NCBI GenBank assembly: GCA_032433595.1
Contig: JASWJB010000073.1
Span: 62,001-126,000 of the forward strand
Source of the DNA: Conoideocrella luteorostrata
Lineage: Eukaryota > Ascomycota > Sordariomycetes > Hypocreales > Clavicipitaceae
Length of the DNA stretch: 64,000 bases
Direction: 5' to 3'
The stretch's first letter is position 1. Each line of letters begins with the position of its first letter. The notes under the pieces were generated by a model. That model did no database searches. It saw nothing but the letters and a program-made list of their open reading frames with translations, and had not been told where the DNA came from. Shown piece by piece: positions 12,123 to 22,902 of the stretch. Both the position numbers and the translations under genes were made by a program.

Positions 12123-13124
12123 TCACGCAAGCTCGTCAATTCTTTTGCTGTCAAGCTCAATCGGCTTGAACCTGAGGTTTCCGGATGAGATAACACTAGA
12201 CTCTCCGTCCTCGTGGTCTGCGAGCAGCTCTCCTGACCCACAGCCCCTGCAGAACGTTCTGAATTGTTTAGAGTCAAGTAAATCACTTGCCAAAGCATGA
12301 GTCCGAAGCAATTGGATCACCAAATCAGGTTTACAGGAGCAAATAAGACTGGCGCGCATTTCAAGCTTGCTTGTCATCCATCCACGGGTTGCCTCTGTCA
12401 GGTGATTAACCAGCTGGGAAAAGCCGAAGGCACCGTTGTGTGCCCATATAACTTTGAATCCAGTCAAGTCATGTACGAATTGGCGTAGCGTAATGCTGTA
12501 CAAATCGCCCATGCGTAAACCATCCTGTTGGTGCGCAACGTATGGTAAATTCCAATCGCCCGCTATCGTGCCAGACAGAGCAACGACAGTTTGACATGGC
12601 GGCTGAGAGGTCAGCATCCGCCGCCATGATGCCGATGACCGAAGATAGGGATTGTCATCCGACGCGAGGCTTTGTTTATAGAGATCCGTCACTCCAAACT
12701 TGTCGCAGGTCTCCACGATTATCCTTCGCGCTAGGTAATTGGATCTATATCTCCTGTGTCCCCCACCACTCCTATAAGCGTCAAATGTCAGGTCGATGGG
12801 CTCTCGGAACCATGCGGGAAAGATATCCTTGAGAAATGGATTTTGAACCTTGTGGCAAATAGACTCGCCCTCTTCCGTTATATGATTTGTATTATCTATT
12901 GGATGGAAATATAAAGCTCGTTGAAGAGGTAATGATGCATTGATCAAGGAATTCCAACGCAGACACACCCGCGTGGCAGAGATGAGCACCGTGTGAGCAC
13001 CTGCATATATGAGAATAGCTTCCAGCAGCTCCGCTGCTTCGAAAACAGACTCTGAGGGAGTATTCATGGTATTGGCGGGGATTTGTACAGAGTAGAGATG
13101 ATGGAAATTGGAAGCTCGAGGCAC
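12123..13124 (-). CDS. F-box domain protein
   Basis: Single-exon frame of 333 codons. An F-box lies near residues 28-75: VFEAAELLEAILIYAGAHTV followed by SATRVCLRWNSLINASLPLQ. This Leu/Ile pattern with the C-x-R-W motif is the common filamentous-fungal form that binds Skp1 in SCF ubiquitin ligases. The rest has no repeat type I can name (no WD40, LRR or Kelch), so the substrate is unknown. The true start may be the second ATG, about twenty codons in (MNTPSESVF), which sits directly before the F-box. It lies just upstream of tRNA-Ser on the same strand. Many fungi carry dozens of such fast-evolving genes. Confidence 0.8.
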   Translation of the reverse strand: MPRASNFHHLYSVQIPANTMNTPSESVFEAAELLEAILIYAGAHTVLISATRVCLRWNSLINASLPLQRALYFHPIDNTNHITEEGESICHKVQNPFLKDIFPAWFREPIDLTFDAYRSGGGHRRYRSNYLARRIIVETCDKFGVTDLYKQSLASDDNPYLRSSASWRRMLTSQPPCQTVVALSGTIAGDWNLPYVAHQQDGLRMGDLYSITLRQFVHDLTGFKVIWAHNGAFGFSQLVNHLTEATRGWMTSKLEMRASLICSCKPDLVIQLLRTHALASDLLDSKQFRTFCRGCGSGELLADHEDGESSVISSGNLRFKPIELDSKRIDELA

Positions 13125-15083
13125 CTTGATGCCCTGATGTTGATTAGGACCTCATTAACAATCAGGCACTGCAAAAGTGGGGCGAAGATTGTCTCTCCGA
13201 AATTCCTATTTTTCTGCGAAATAAGGGTCTACTAGCTGCCTGTCACCCATATCTTGCTTGACGACGATGCATTTAATCTCCGAGATATCTCACAATGGGC
13301 GAAATGTTTTTTTTTTTCGTTTATCGTGTAAAAAACCCTCTTTGGAAACGTTGAACAGTGAAGGGACCAATTTCCTGGGCAGCTAAAAAGACATTCAACC
13401 GTCATCCGGATCCACTGGGCGCATTAGGATGCGTGGAAGCCGAATCAGTTCTCTGCCCGCGTCGTCTCACAAAGGGAGTTTCACCACTCCACACATGAGA
13501 CGGACGAGGCATGAGATTGTTCCACAAAGACAGATGAACAGCATACTAGTATAATATTGTGCGGGTAGTTTGGCGGCATCGTTAGTATTTGAGTTGAGAC
13601 AGGATATTAAGAATTAGACGGTCGGTTGCTTTGCGCCTATTTCCGTTGCAACTGCTCCGTGAATAAGGCTCCTCACAATGTTTACCCCCCGAGGCAATCT
13701 ATGTATGGCTCAGTAGATAGTGAAGGCGGTTGGACGGGCAAATGGCCAAATACGATACTCCGTAGTCCAGTGCGCACGTAATGCATCCCTGCATGTCGAT
13801 CAAGAAAGCTGAATGGTATCGTGGTGACGGAGAGACTCCTCGTTATGTCAGTACGGAGTACGGCAGCTGACCTCATTTGTAGCATAGTACGGAGTACTCC
13901 GTACCTATGCACCTATTACAGGCGAGAAGTCAAAAGTGGCTCGTTCGCTCTTGTCTTGCTACTCCGTACAACCCAAGCAATTGAGAGCGCCTGCCATGAA
14001 AGCGCGATTGGATGAACCTGTGGCTACTTAAGCTTTTACTATCAGCCCGAGCTCATGTGTGTCCCCGTTGCATGGAGTATCCTTTTCGTTCATCCTTACT
14101 TCTTTTATTAGTTAGAACACTTTGCTTCTCTCCAGGTACGCCGCGCTCCTTGCCAATTCGCATTGCCGGCCGTGACTTCAATAGTACAGGTTCTCGGGTG
14201 ACAACTCTCCTCTCCTGCGTTTTGACACGGCCCGCTGTGAATAAGGAACCCGACCAGCCCCTGTTCCCCACGGCTTGCCGCAGCCTGCCACCCCAAACAC
14301 TGGCTTGACTGGGGCGTCTTTTGGCACCATCGGGGCAGGCAGGGGGTACACTATCAACGTTGTTAAGACCTCGAGGTGGTTAGGAAAACCAGATCCACTA
14401 TCCATTAGTGTGTTCACCTTGCGTCCTCCATGACCAGTTCACCGCATCTCGTTGGTCCTTCAGCCCATCTCTAAGCGCCGGGATCTGTGACCCCTCTCCA
14501 GAAAAGGCTTGGCGGCCGCCAATACCACAAAAGCCAACGCGCGAAACGTGCGAACACGGACCAGAAGTCGCCTGTCAGTGGCCGAACAATCATGAAAGCG
14601 CCGGCAAGCTTTTGTGAGTGGAGTTGGGGACATGGGGAGCTGGAGAGCTGGAACTGGCAGCGCGGCGAACGATGAAAATAGAACAGAACATGCACGATGC
14701 CCTCCGGGCGCAACACCTGACTGATAATTACGGTAGCTAATTTCCAACCTTACCTCTTCTTTTCCCCGTCTCTCGAGTTAACGCTTCCTTCATTGCTATT
14801 TTCTACCTCCATCGACTTGAAGAGCGAGTCCCGTTGGCTCGTAGGCTCTCCGTCACCATTTGCCGCCGCTCCCACTGCGCATTACGAACCCAGTCGTTCC
14901 GAAACATCAGGCGCATCCATCGACACATGTTTGAATGCCAGCCTCATACACTGGCGGTCGCACGTCTCTGTCGTTCTTCACCCTGTCAACCAAAGACACA
15001 ATATTCTGCTGGCGCACCATCCCATTTCCAGAATATATCTCCGACAAGCATAATCTTTCACGGCACCCGAATATTGGTCGCGT
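13125..15083. other. intergenic between F-box gene and noxA leader
   Basis: No supportable gene. Holds five copies of the dispersed TACGGAG/CTCCGTA motif between 13758 and 13969, including the palindrome-like TACGGAGTACTCCGTAC at 13888. Short open frames on both strands overlap and lack family features. Confidence 0.5.
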
Positions 15084-15086
15084 ATG

Positions 15087-15830
15087 ATCTACGCCATCCG
15101 ATCCGTATAAGCACTCCTCATACTCAGCCCGCTGTGTCCCAATCCGCCACCTGCCTCCTGAGAAGTTTTATTTCGATTTGTTGGGGTGCTTTTCAGTGCA
15201 AGCAGTACAACAAAACAAAGGAGAGCGAAAAGTTTCACGCTTTTCTTGACGCTCCATCTCATTCCCATCCGAACATCTAGGACAGAGCCACAGTCCCGCC
15301 AGTGTTAGATACGCGGTTCACCTGCGACTCGACATATTCTTTCCGTCACCACCCTGACGGACGCTGGCCGTTCCTCATCGTCTCGTTTGCCAAAATTCAA
15401 CCGCTTTGCGCCACTGTTTCCGTTCATATTTGAGCCTAATCCCTATCCTACTTGTCGCAGGCAAGGCTGGGACTTCTTTCTTTTTCCACTACTTTCATTA
15501 CTGCTGGTTCAGATTGTTCCTTCTTTATTTCTCTCTCTCTCTCTCGGTTCCCGACAAGTCGCTCTTTACTGGATCGGCTCTCATTATAATTGCATTGGTG
15601 ACTAGTCCGCGACAATAATTTTTGAAGATTTTTTTTTGGTTTTGAACTCTGGGAAGACATTTGGACACTCGTCTTGATAAAGGAAACATTGCAATTTTGG
15701 CAGCGGCGCTTTGGGGAGACTGAAAACGTCGGCCAGGAGCGAGAGGCATCTTGAGCACGGGATCCTGCTCGCTTTGTCGCCGGTCGACACCAACACCCTC
15801 TATAAATTGGCTGAACAAACCCTACACAAT
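15087..15830 (+). promoter_or_regulatory. probable long ATG-free 5' leader/promoter of noxA
   Basis: No ATG trinucleotide occurs on the plus strand from 15087 to the noxA start at 15831. The stretch is pyrimidine-rich, with a CT repeat at 15532-15545, as is common near fungal transcription starts. I read this as a promoter plus long untranslated leader kept free of upstream starts. Transcription start and any leader intron cannot be placed from sequence alone. Confidence 0.5.
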
Positions 15831-17657
15831 ATGGCGGGACAATTCGGCTACCGCGAGTTAATTCGCAAACAGTTCACCCCCCAGAAAATGTTTTTTCATA
15901 TTCTTTTCTGGACGTTTCATTGGGGTATTTTTGCTTATGGTTGGTGAGTAATAGCAATCGGGCAGAAAATCTCTTCTCAGCCCCTGTATTGAACCGGAAA
16001 GGTCTGATCAGTAGCAAATTCTAGGTATAAACAAGCTTCAGATGACCGACTTGCAGGCTTAAACACTCTGAAATTCTCAGTCTGGATTTCAAGAGGTGCT
16101 GGTCTGGTTCTTAGCGTTGATGGAATGCTCATTCTTTTACCCGTCTGCCGCACCATCATGCGCTGGCTTCGACCCAAAGTTCGCTTTCTGCCTCTTGATG
16201 AGAACCTCTGGTTTCACCGACAGTTGGCATATGCTCTTCTGGTGTTCGCTATTCTCCATGTCTCTGCACATTACGTCAATTTCTATAACGTTGAGCAAAC
16301 CCAAATTCGGCCCGTCAGCGCTCTTCAAATTCATTACGCCCAAGCCGGAGGCATTACCGGCCACGTCATGCTGCTCTGCATGCTACTGATGTACACCACT
16401 GCCCATTCACGTATCCGCCAGCAGTCCTTCGAAACATTCTGGTACACACACCATCTCTTCATTCCTTTCCTATTGGCCTTGTATACCCACACTGTGGGCT
16501 GTTTCGTCCGCGATTCCGTCGATGCCTTTTCACCTTTTGCTGGCGACCCTTACTGGACGCATTGCATCGGTTACCTAGGCTGGCGCTGGGAGCTGTGGAC
16601 TGGCGGTCTCTACCTGATCGAGCGCCTGTATCGCGAAATCCGTGCTCGTCGTGAGACTCAGATCACTCGCGTTGTCCGTCACCCCTATGACGTGGTCGAA
16701 ATTCAGTTCAACAAGCCATCCTTCAAGTACAAAGCCGGTCAGTGGCTCTTCCTCCAGGTTCCTTCTATCTCCAAGTACCAGTGGCATCCTTTCACCATCA
16801 CATCATGCCCATTCGATCCTTATGTGTCCGTTCATGTTAGACAGGTAGGAGACTTCACCCGCGCCTTGGGTGATGCTACAGGTGCAGGTGGAGCCCAAGC
16901 CAAGCTCTACGAAGGTGTTGACCCCATGGGCATGTATGAGGTTGCGCTGCAAAATGGCCAACAAATGCCGGGTCTTCGAATTGATGGACCGTATGGAGCA
17001 CCTGCGGAAGACGTTTTCGAGAACGAAATCGCTGTGCTGATTGGCACTGGTATTGGTGTAACTCCATGGGCGGCTATCTTGAAAAATATCTGGCATTTAC
17101 GCAACTCTCCCAACCCACCCACTCGACTCCGCCGTGTTGAATTCATTTGGGTCTGCAAAGACACCGGCTCCTTTGAATGGTTTCAGACATTGTTGTCTTC
17201 CCTGGAAGAGCAGTCCAACGAGGCCGCCCGAGTCCCAGGCAGCTCCGGCGTGGAATTCCTCAAGATCCATACATACCTTACTCAAAGGCTCGACATGGAC
17301 ACAACGCAAAACATTGTACTCAACAGCGTCGGCGCCGAAATGGATCCTCTTACTGAGTTGAAGTCAAGAACTCACTTTGGTCGACCTGACTTCAAACGAC
17401 TATTCACCACGATGCGAGACGGCATTCTCGACAGGACATATCTAAATGGTCTAGAAGGAAGTATGCGAACCACGGTTGGTGTGTACTTTTGCGGCCCTTC
17501 AGCAGCTGGTGAGTTATTCGCATTGCCCACCATTCTATCTACACTGTGATGATTATCTACTGACAAGAATGTTTGCGCAGCTCGTGATATCAAGTCAGCA
17601 TGCAAGGCTGCCACAGCACGAGAAGTCAACTTTAGGTTCTGGAAGGAGCATTTCTAG
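15831..17657 (+). CDS. noxA: NADPH oxidase A (superoxide-generating)
   Basis: Membrane flavocytochrome that passes electrons from NADPH through FAD and two haems to oxygen; in ascomycetes NoxA drives sexual development, hyphal fusion and, in pathogens, host entry. Exons 15831-15943, 16025-17508 and 17581-17657 (introns 15944-16024 and 17509-17580) give 557 residues, the normal NoxA length. There is no EF-hand or long N-terminal extension, which separates it from NoxC, and the start MAGQFGYRELIRKQFTPQKM is NoxA-like. Visible: transmembrane helices with haem-ligand histidines (LHVSAHYVN, FWYTHHLF), the FAD motif HPFTITS near 293, the NADPH motif GTGIGVTPW near 378, and the C-terminal FRFWKEHF. 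All look intact. Regulators (NoxR, Rac) are not in this window. It is convergent with the histidine kinase gene. Confidence 0.97.
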
Positions 17658-18529
17658 GGCGGGTGTAATTTGTTGCTTATTTCGTAGTCTTAACAAGAGA
17701 GGGGCGGGGGCTAAGGTTTAAATGCACATGCATCGTGAATACGAATCATTTCATTTTGGATAGCGTACGCCAAAAGAGAAAGGAAATAAGAGTCTTTATT
17801 TTCTTACGATGCTTGCATTCATGACAAGTTCGAACCATTGTTACCAGGATTAATGTCTATATATTGCATTAGGAATTGTAAGCGAGGTTAAAACATAGTC
17901 AAGACACTGGGTTGAAAGGCCCGCTGTTGTAGATTTCTTGGTCATAAACCGGTTTATATCTTTGTTCATCCCACCGCGAGTAATGTAGGTCATGCAACTC
18001 GCCCGCTGTATACATGTGCACCTTTTTTGCATTCAAACATGAAGAATCGCTCCAAAAAAAAACCGTAACCAATGCCAACCACATCGGATTGGCCCAAGCC
18101 GTTAGGCCAGTTAATTGATAAAATCAGGGGCTCTGCAACTCGCCCATAACATGCGTTGTCCCGATCGCTCGTCTTCCTAATAGGAGAGCGATCCTCATTA
18201 AAAAATCGTAGAATAAGTCCATCCCTGTTCCCAATTATACGCCATGGAGGACCATCACTGTATGTACCGAATCCCGATCCCCTCTATTTGATCCCATATT
18301 GGTTCAGGTCGTCCCCTTTGTGTCCTTACAAAAACAAAGCAGAAGTTCCTCACGTAAGTGTTACCGTAGTTACAAGTGCGGCAAGACATCGAGGTCATAA
18401 GGATCACGCCTTGCGAGTTTGTACTAAATTATGCTGATCCAAACTTCTGGATCTGTTTGATGACAGTGTAGGCCAAGCAATTGCGTGCGTATGCCGTTCC
18501 TCGTGGCCAAGCTGCTTCTGCCATACTTG
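17658..18529. other. intergenic 3' regions of two convergent genes
   Basis: No gene seen. Contains the 3' flanks of noxA and the hybrid histidine kinase. Confidence 0.5.
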
Positions 18530-21500
18530 TTACTTTTCGAGCTTTCTGGTCTCGCTCTTCAACTTGTTCACATTCTCTTCCGTTAATGCCTCTCCTATTC
18601 CAGATTCCTGGAATGAAGAAGCACCTCGGAAACTGGAAGGTCCACCAGCAGCGTCGATTAACTTGGTTTCTTGAAGTAGGCTTGACCATTCATTCTCACC
18701 CTCCTGCCGTCTGACCTGCACGTTCAATTCCGCCGGAGCTGGCGAGTCAAATGGAGAAGGTTCGTTCTGTCCGTTTGCTGTTAATGGCTTTGGCGTCACG
18801 GGACTGCCCTGAAAATCGTCTTGAGTCGCATCTTCTGACGAAAGGTTGGTAGCCTCAATGCCCACATGAGGAATGTCGACAACTTGGCAATGCTCGCCCG
18901 CTTCGGAGCAATTAGAAGGTGCTTCAACCCGCTTTGCAGGCGCCTTGCGTCGAGACAGACACCAGCGTACCAGCATTCTTTCTAAAATGTTCATGGTCAC
19001 CGGTTTGGCCAAGTAATCGTCCATCCCAGCCCTGTTGCACTTCTCTCTGTCGCCGTGAATGGCAGATGCTGTCATTGCCACAATTGGCACATCCTGAACA
19101 AGAGGTTTGTAGGGAAGGTGGTGCCTCAGGAGATGGGTGCATTTATATCCATCAATAATGGGCATTTGTACATCCATCAAAATCATGTCCGGCTTCCTAT
19201 TCTGACCACGAGAGGTAGCCATCATATAATCCAAAGCCTCTTTGCCATTCCAGGCTGCCGTAACTTGAAATCCCAGTTTCTGAATGGTCTTGATTGCAAT
19301 CTTTTGGTTTACCGGACTGGTTGGTTTAGTTAGCCATACCGGGAACTTGATTACGTACAGACAAAGCGGTACTTACTTGTCTTCGACAACTAGGATATGC
19401 ATTTTGGCGCGTTCTACACGTGGCATGTCCTGGTCGCTGCAAGGCGGTGTACGCACGGAAAGTCGTCGACGGGGCAAGGACGACGATAATACTCCCCCTT
19501 CTGAGCCAGTGGATGTCCCACCAACCTGTTCGTATTCAGAACTATTACATGATAGGCTAAGCTCGGATTGCAATCGATCCGGAATAGCTCCACTTTGAAC
19601 TGGATTTGATTTCTGTGAGCTGTGGGGTTTGTTGAACGGGATCCAAAATGTAGCCTTAGTTCCGCTGCCTACTGCGGATTCCAAAGTAATTGTCCCATGC
19701 ATCAAATCCAGGAGGTTTTTGCAAATTGTGAGACCCAGGCCAGTACCGCCAAATCGTCGTGCAGTAGACGCGTCGCCCTGGCTGAAGGGTTGAAAAAGCT
19801 TTTTTCGTACATCCTCTTGAATACCGATGCCAGTATCTTCAACAATGAACTTGATCTTGATGGAATCAGCAGACTCATTCTCCTTGACCACCGAGAACCG
19901 AACGTAGCCCTGGTTTGTAAATTTGATGCTGTTTGTAAGAAGATTGGTAATAATCTGCCGTACCCGGCCCGGATCGCCAATAACAACCATGTCATTCTTA
20001 ATATCCCCTCCAATGTCAGACTGAAAATCGAGATTCTTCCGTTCCACCGCAAACTGGAGCATGCGCACGACTTCTTTGACGACGAGCGACAGAGAAAAAT
20101 GAACTTCTTCGACATCTAGTCGACCTGATTCCACCTTTGAGAAGTCAAGAATATCATTGATGACGGTCAGCAACGACGTAGCAGAGCTTTGGATGTTATC
20201 GACGTAGTCTCGCTGTTCCTCGTCTAAATCCATATCGCCAAGGAGCTCCGCCATGCCTAGGACTCCAGTGATTGGGGTTCGAATTTCATGAGACATATTA
20301 GCTAAAAACTGGCTCTTCAGCCTGTTGGCTTCCTTCGCCGCTGCTTCGTTTGCTATCGCTCTTCTCTTTTCTCGTGACTGTTGTAAAAGCGCTTCTCCTC
20401 GGTCTTTGAGCTCTGTGACATCCATGACTACACCAATAACGCCTTCGATGCTGCCGTCATTGGTTGTCTTGCCGTCTTGCGTTTTTTTACCGTACATTGG
20501 AAGAAATCGAGTTCGATACCACCGGTCATCTGTATAAATCGTGTATGTTAACTCCAACAATCACTCTTTGTTCTTATGTCCCTCTCCACACCCCTGTATA
20601 ACATCCGAACAAGCACACAAGAAAGATGAGGGATTACTGACCTAGCCCGTGCTCTTTGACGTCTTCGCTATATTTTCCATCCAGTATGTCTTCGATAGGC
20701 TGCAAGAAATCCAGTTGTTCTCCTTCGGGAACCTGATCGGCCAAGCGACTGAACACAGTATACATGTTCTCCCCGATATACCACCGACTTGAATCATGCG
20801 TGTCTTCATATGTGTTTTGCCATATCAAAGCACCTTCGAGCATGGTTATACAACGTCTTGGATCGACGGTAAATATAGTAACTTGGGAGTGTGCAATGAC
20901 ACTGAGAAGTTGTTGCCTGGTACGCTTGGCATTGAACTTGGTTTCGATGCTCTCGTGAACGTCAGTACACGTCCCTATGCCTTGGATTAGTTTTGTGCTC
21001 CAGAATCGTTGGCAGCAGAAGCAACCTGGCCAGCATCTTACCAAACCACTTTTCAATCTCGCCAGTGTCTTTATTCCTCACGGCTAAAGCACGACCTAAG
21101 AACCACCTCCATTCACCCTCTTTACTTCGGCAGCGGTATTCCATCATGTAAGGCTCTCCTGTTTTTAAGGAGCGAGCCCAGCGGGCCCACGCCTCTGGTC
21201 TGTCGTCTACGTGGAAAGGCATCTGCCACTCTTGCCCTAAACAATCTTCTGGTTTTAAACCTGTGTAAGAGTACCAACGAGTATTGAAAAAATCATGGTG
21301 TCCTTCGGGAGTTGCTGTCCACACTAGCTGTGGCATTGTGTCGCAAATGAGCTTGAATCTCTCATCGTCTCGCTCCTTGATCTGTGTGATTTCCTCTGAC
21401 AATGTGGTGACATCCCTACCGGTAACCACCCCGGCTAGAAATTCTCCTGTGGAATCATCCCGTATTGCTTCCCCAAGAATATCAAGTACCGTTTTTCTGC

Positions 21501-22902
21501 CATCGCCGGTAATAAGGCCAACGCGCATACTTTGGAAGGGAGACTCGGTCCGCAGAAGGATAGACATTGGGTAATCGGCTATGTCCAATTTTTGAGTAAA
21601 GTCCTCATTCCAAAGCCCCCATTGCTTCATTAGATCAAACCCATCCGCACATGAATCCAGGTCACCATCTACGGGCAACAGGTTCCTGGCAGCTTTGTTT
21701 GGAAGAATCACACTCCCATCTTTCCACATGGCCAAAATGGGCATCTGGGTGTTGTCCAGTAACGCGTCCTTTATTAGGTTAATTTTTTGCAGCAAGGACG
21801 GTGAGCTCGAATACGAGGCGGTTGAAGGTGGACCCATAGGTGGGAATGGGCTCGATGACATAGTAACAATGCCTGGGCTATGGAAAGAGGGCGAGTTCGA
21901 GTCGCGGCTCGACGCCACTGATGAGGCATTTGAGCTCGCAACTGTTCGTCTATCGGCAGCGTCCGGAACACCAGGCTTTGCCACAAGTTTCTTTGTACTA
22001 GCGGGTGACAGTGCAGGTGAGCAAGTATTAGTGAATGTTAATGTGAAAAAAAGTTGCCTGTCCTCGATTTCCCACACTGAAATAATCATCTTTGCAAAGG
22101 CATGGTATTCAGATGCCTTCGCTTTGTAACGGCTATCGAAAGTTGTTTTCCCAATGTCTTTACGGCTTATAACCACCTCAACGACCGCATCTTGCGATGG
22201 CGGGGCTGTTGATTGCTGATGAGTCCGGGAATCAGGCGTCTGCATTGTATCTACCGTCGGGGTGGCGTCACCAGAGTTCAAGTTCACCTGAGGCGACTGT
22301 CCTTGCCTGGTGTCTGACACTGCCGGTCGAGTGCCCATCTCGTCCACCACACCGTCAAGGAAGGATTCCCAACTTATCCAAACCGGCCTTCCATCTTGCA
22401 GCATATCAATGCCAACCTGAGATAATGTCTGACCGCGCAGACGGTCAATAGTGGCCGCGGCATCATCTCGCGGAGTGATATCGGATATGAGACCTATCAT
22501 CCGGCCCATGGCCTCGTTTGCCAATACAACTGTCTTTAGGTTGTTCAAGACCAAGACGGGGGTTGGGAGATATCGCAAAGCAGAGAACGCTACTTGACCG
22601 GGAGTTACTGCGGGAATGGGTAGCCTCAGTGGGCTTTGGGACTTGGATCGTATGCCGTCGACATGCGGAGTGATGACGTCTCGCAGGAACCTTGATCCCT
22701 CTGGAGCACGGTGTCTACCATCTGGGCTCAAAGTCGAGGATCCCAAGTCGTGTGCATTTTGGTCGCCGTGGGCGTTAGAAACAGGAGCAACCCCGGGTTG
22801 TGCAGCTGCGCTCAAAGCATCATCAGGAACGGTTGACACTGGCATGCTAGCCCCTATGATAGTGCTTTTCACCAAGTTCTCGGAGGCTATTATATTGGGC
22901 AT
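18530..22902 (-). CDS. hybrid sensor histidine kinase with PAS domains and receiver
   Basis: Four exons, 21042-22902, 20642-20974, 19377-20529 and 18530-19316 (introns 20975-21041, 20530-20641, 19317-19376), encode 1,377 residues. The N-terminal half carries PAS-like segments ([40 protein letters not shown] with WFGTCTD after it). Then come a HisKA H-box, [13 protein letters not shown] with the phospho-His near 811; an ATPase domain with N-box [21 protein letters not shown]1 EDTGIGI and G2 GGTGLGLTI; and a receiver with ILVVEDNPVNQ, phospho-Asp in LMDVQMP near 1165, and the Lys of DDYLAKP. All catalytic residues are present. No transmembrane segment is obvious, so a cytoplasmic sensor is likely. 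The fungal group was not settled; group IX/TcsA-like is one option. The frame stays open upstream of 22902, so the start is uncertain. Confidence 0.92.

Noticed and set aside
15711..15830. In-frame N-terminal extension of noxA
   Set aside because: No ATG exists in this stretch; the first ATG gives the canonical NoxA start.
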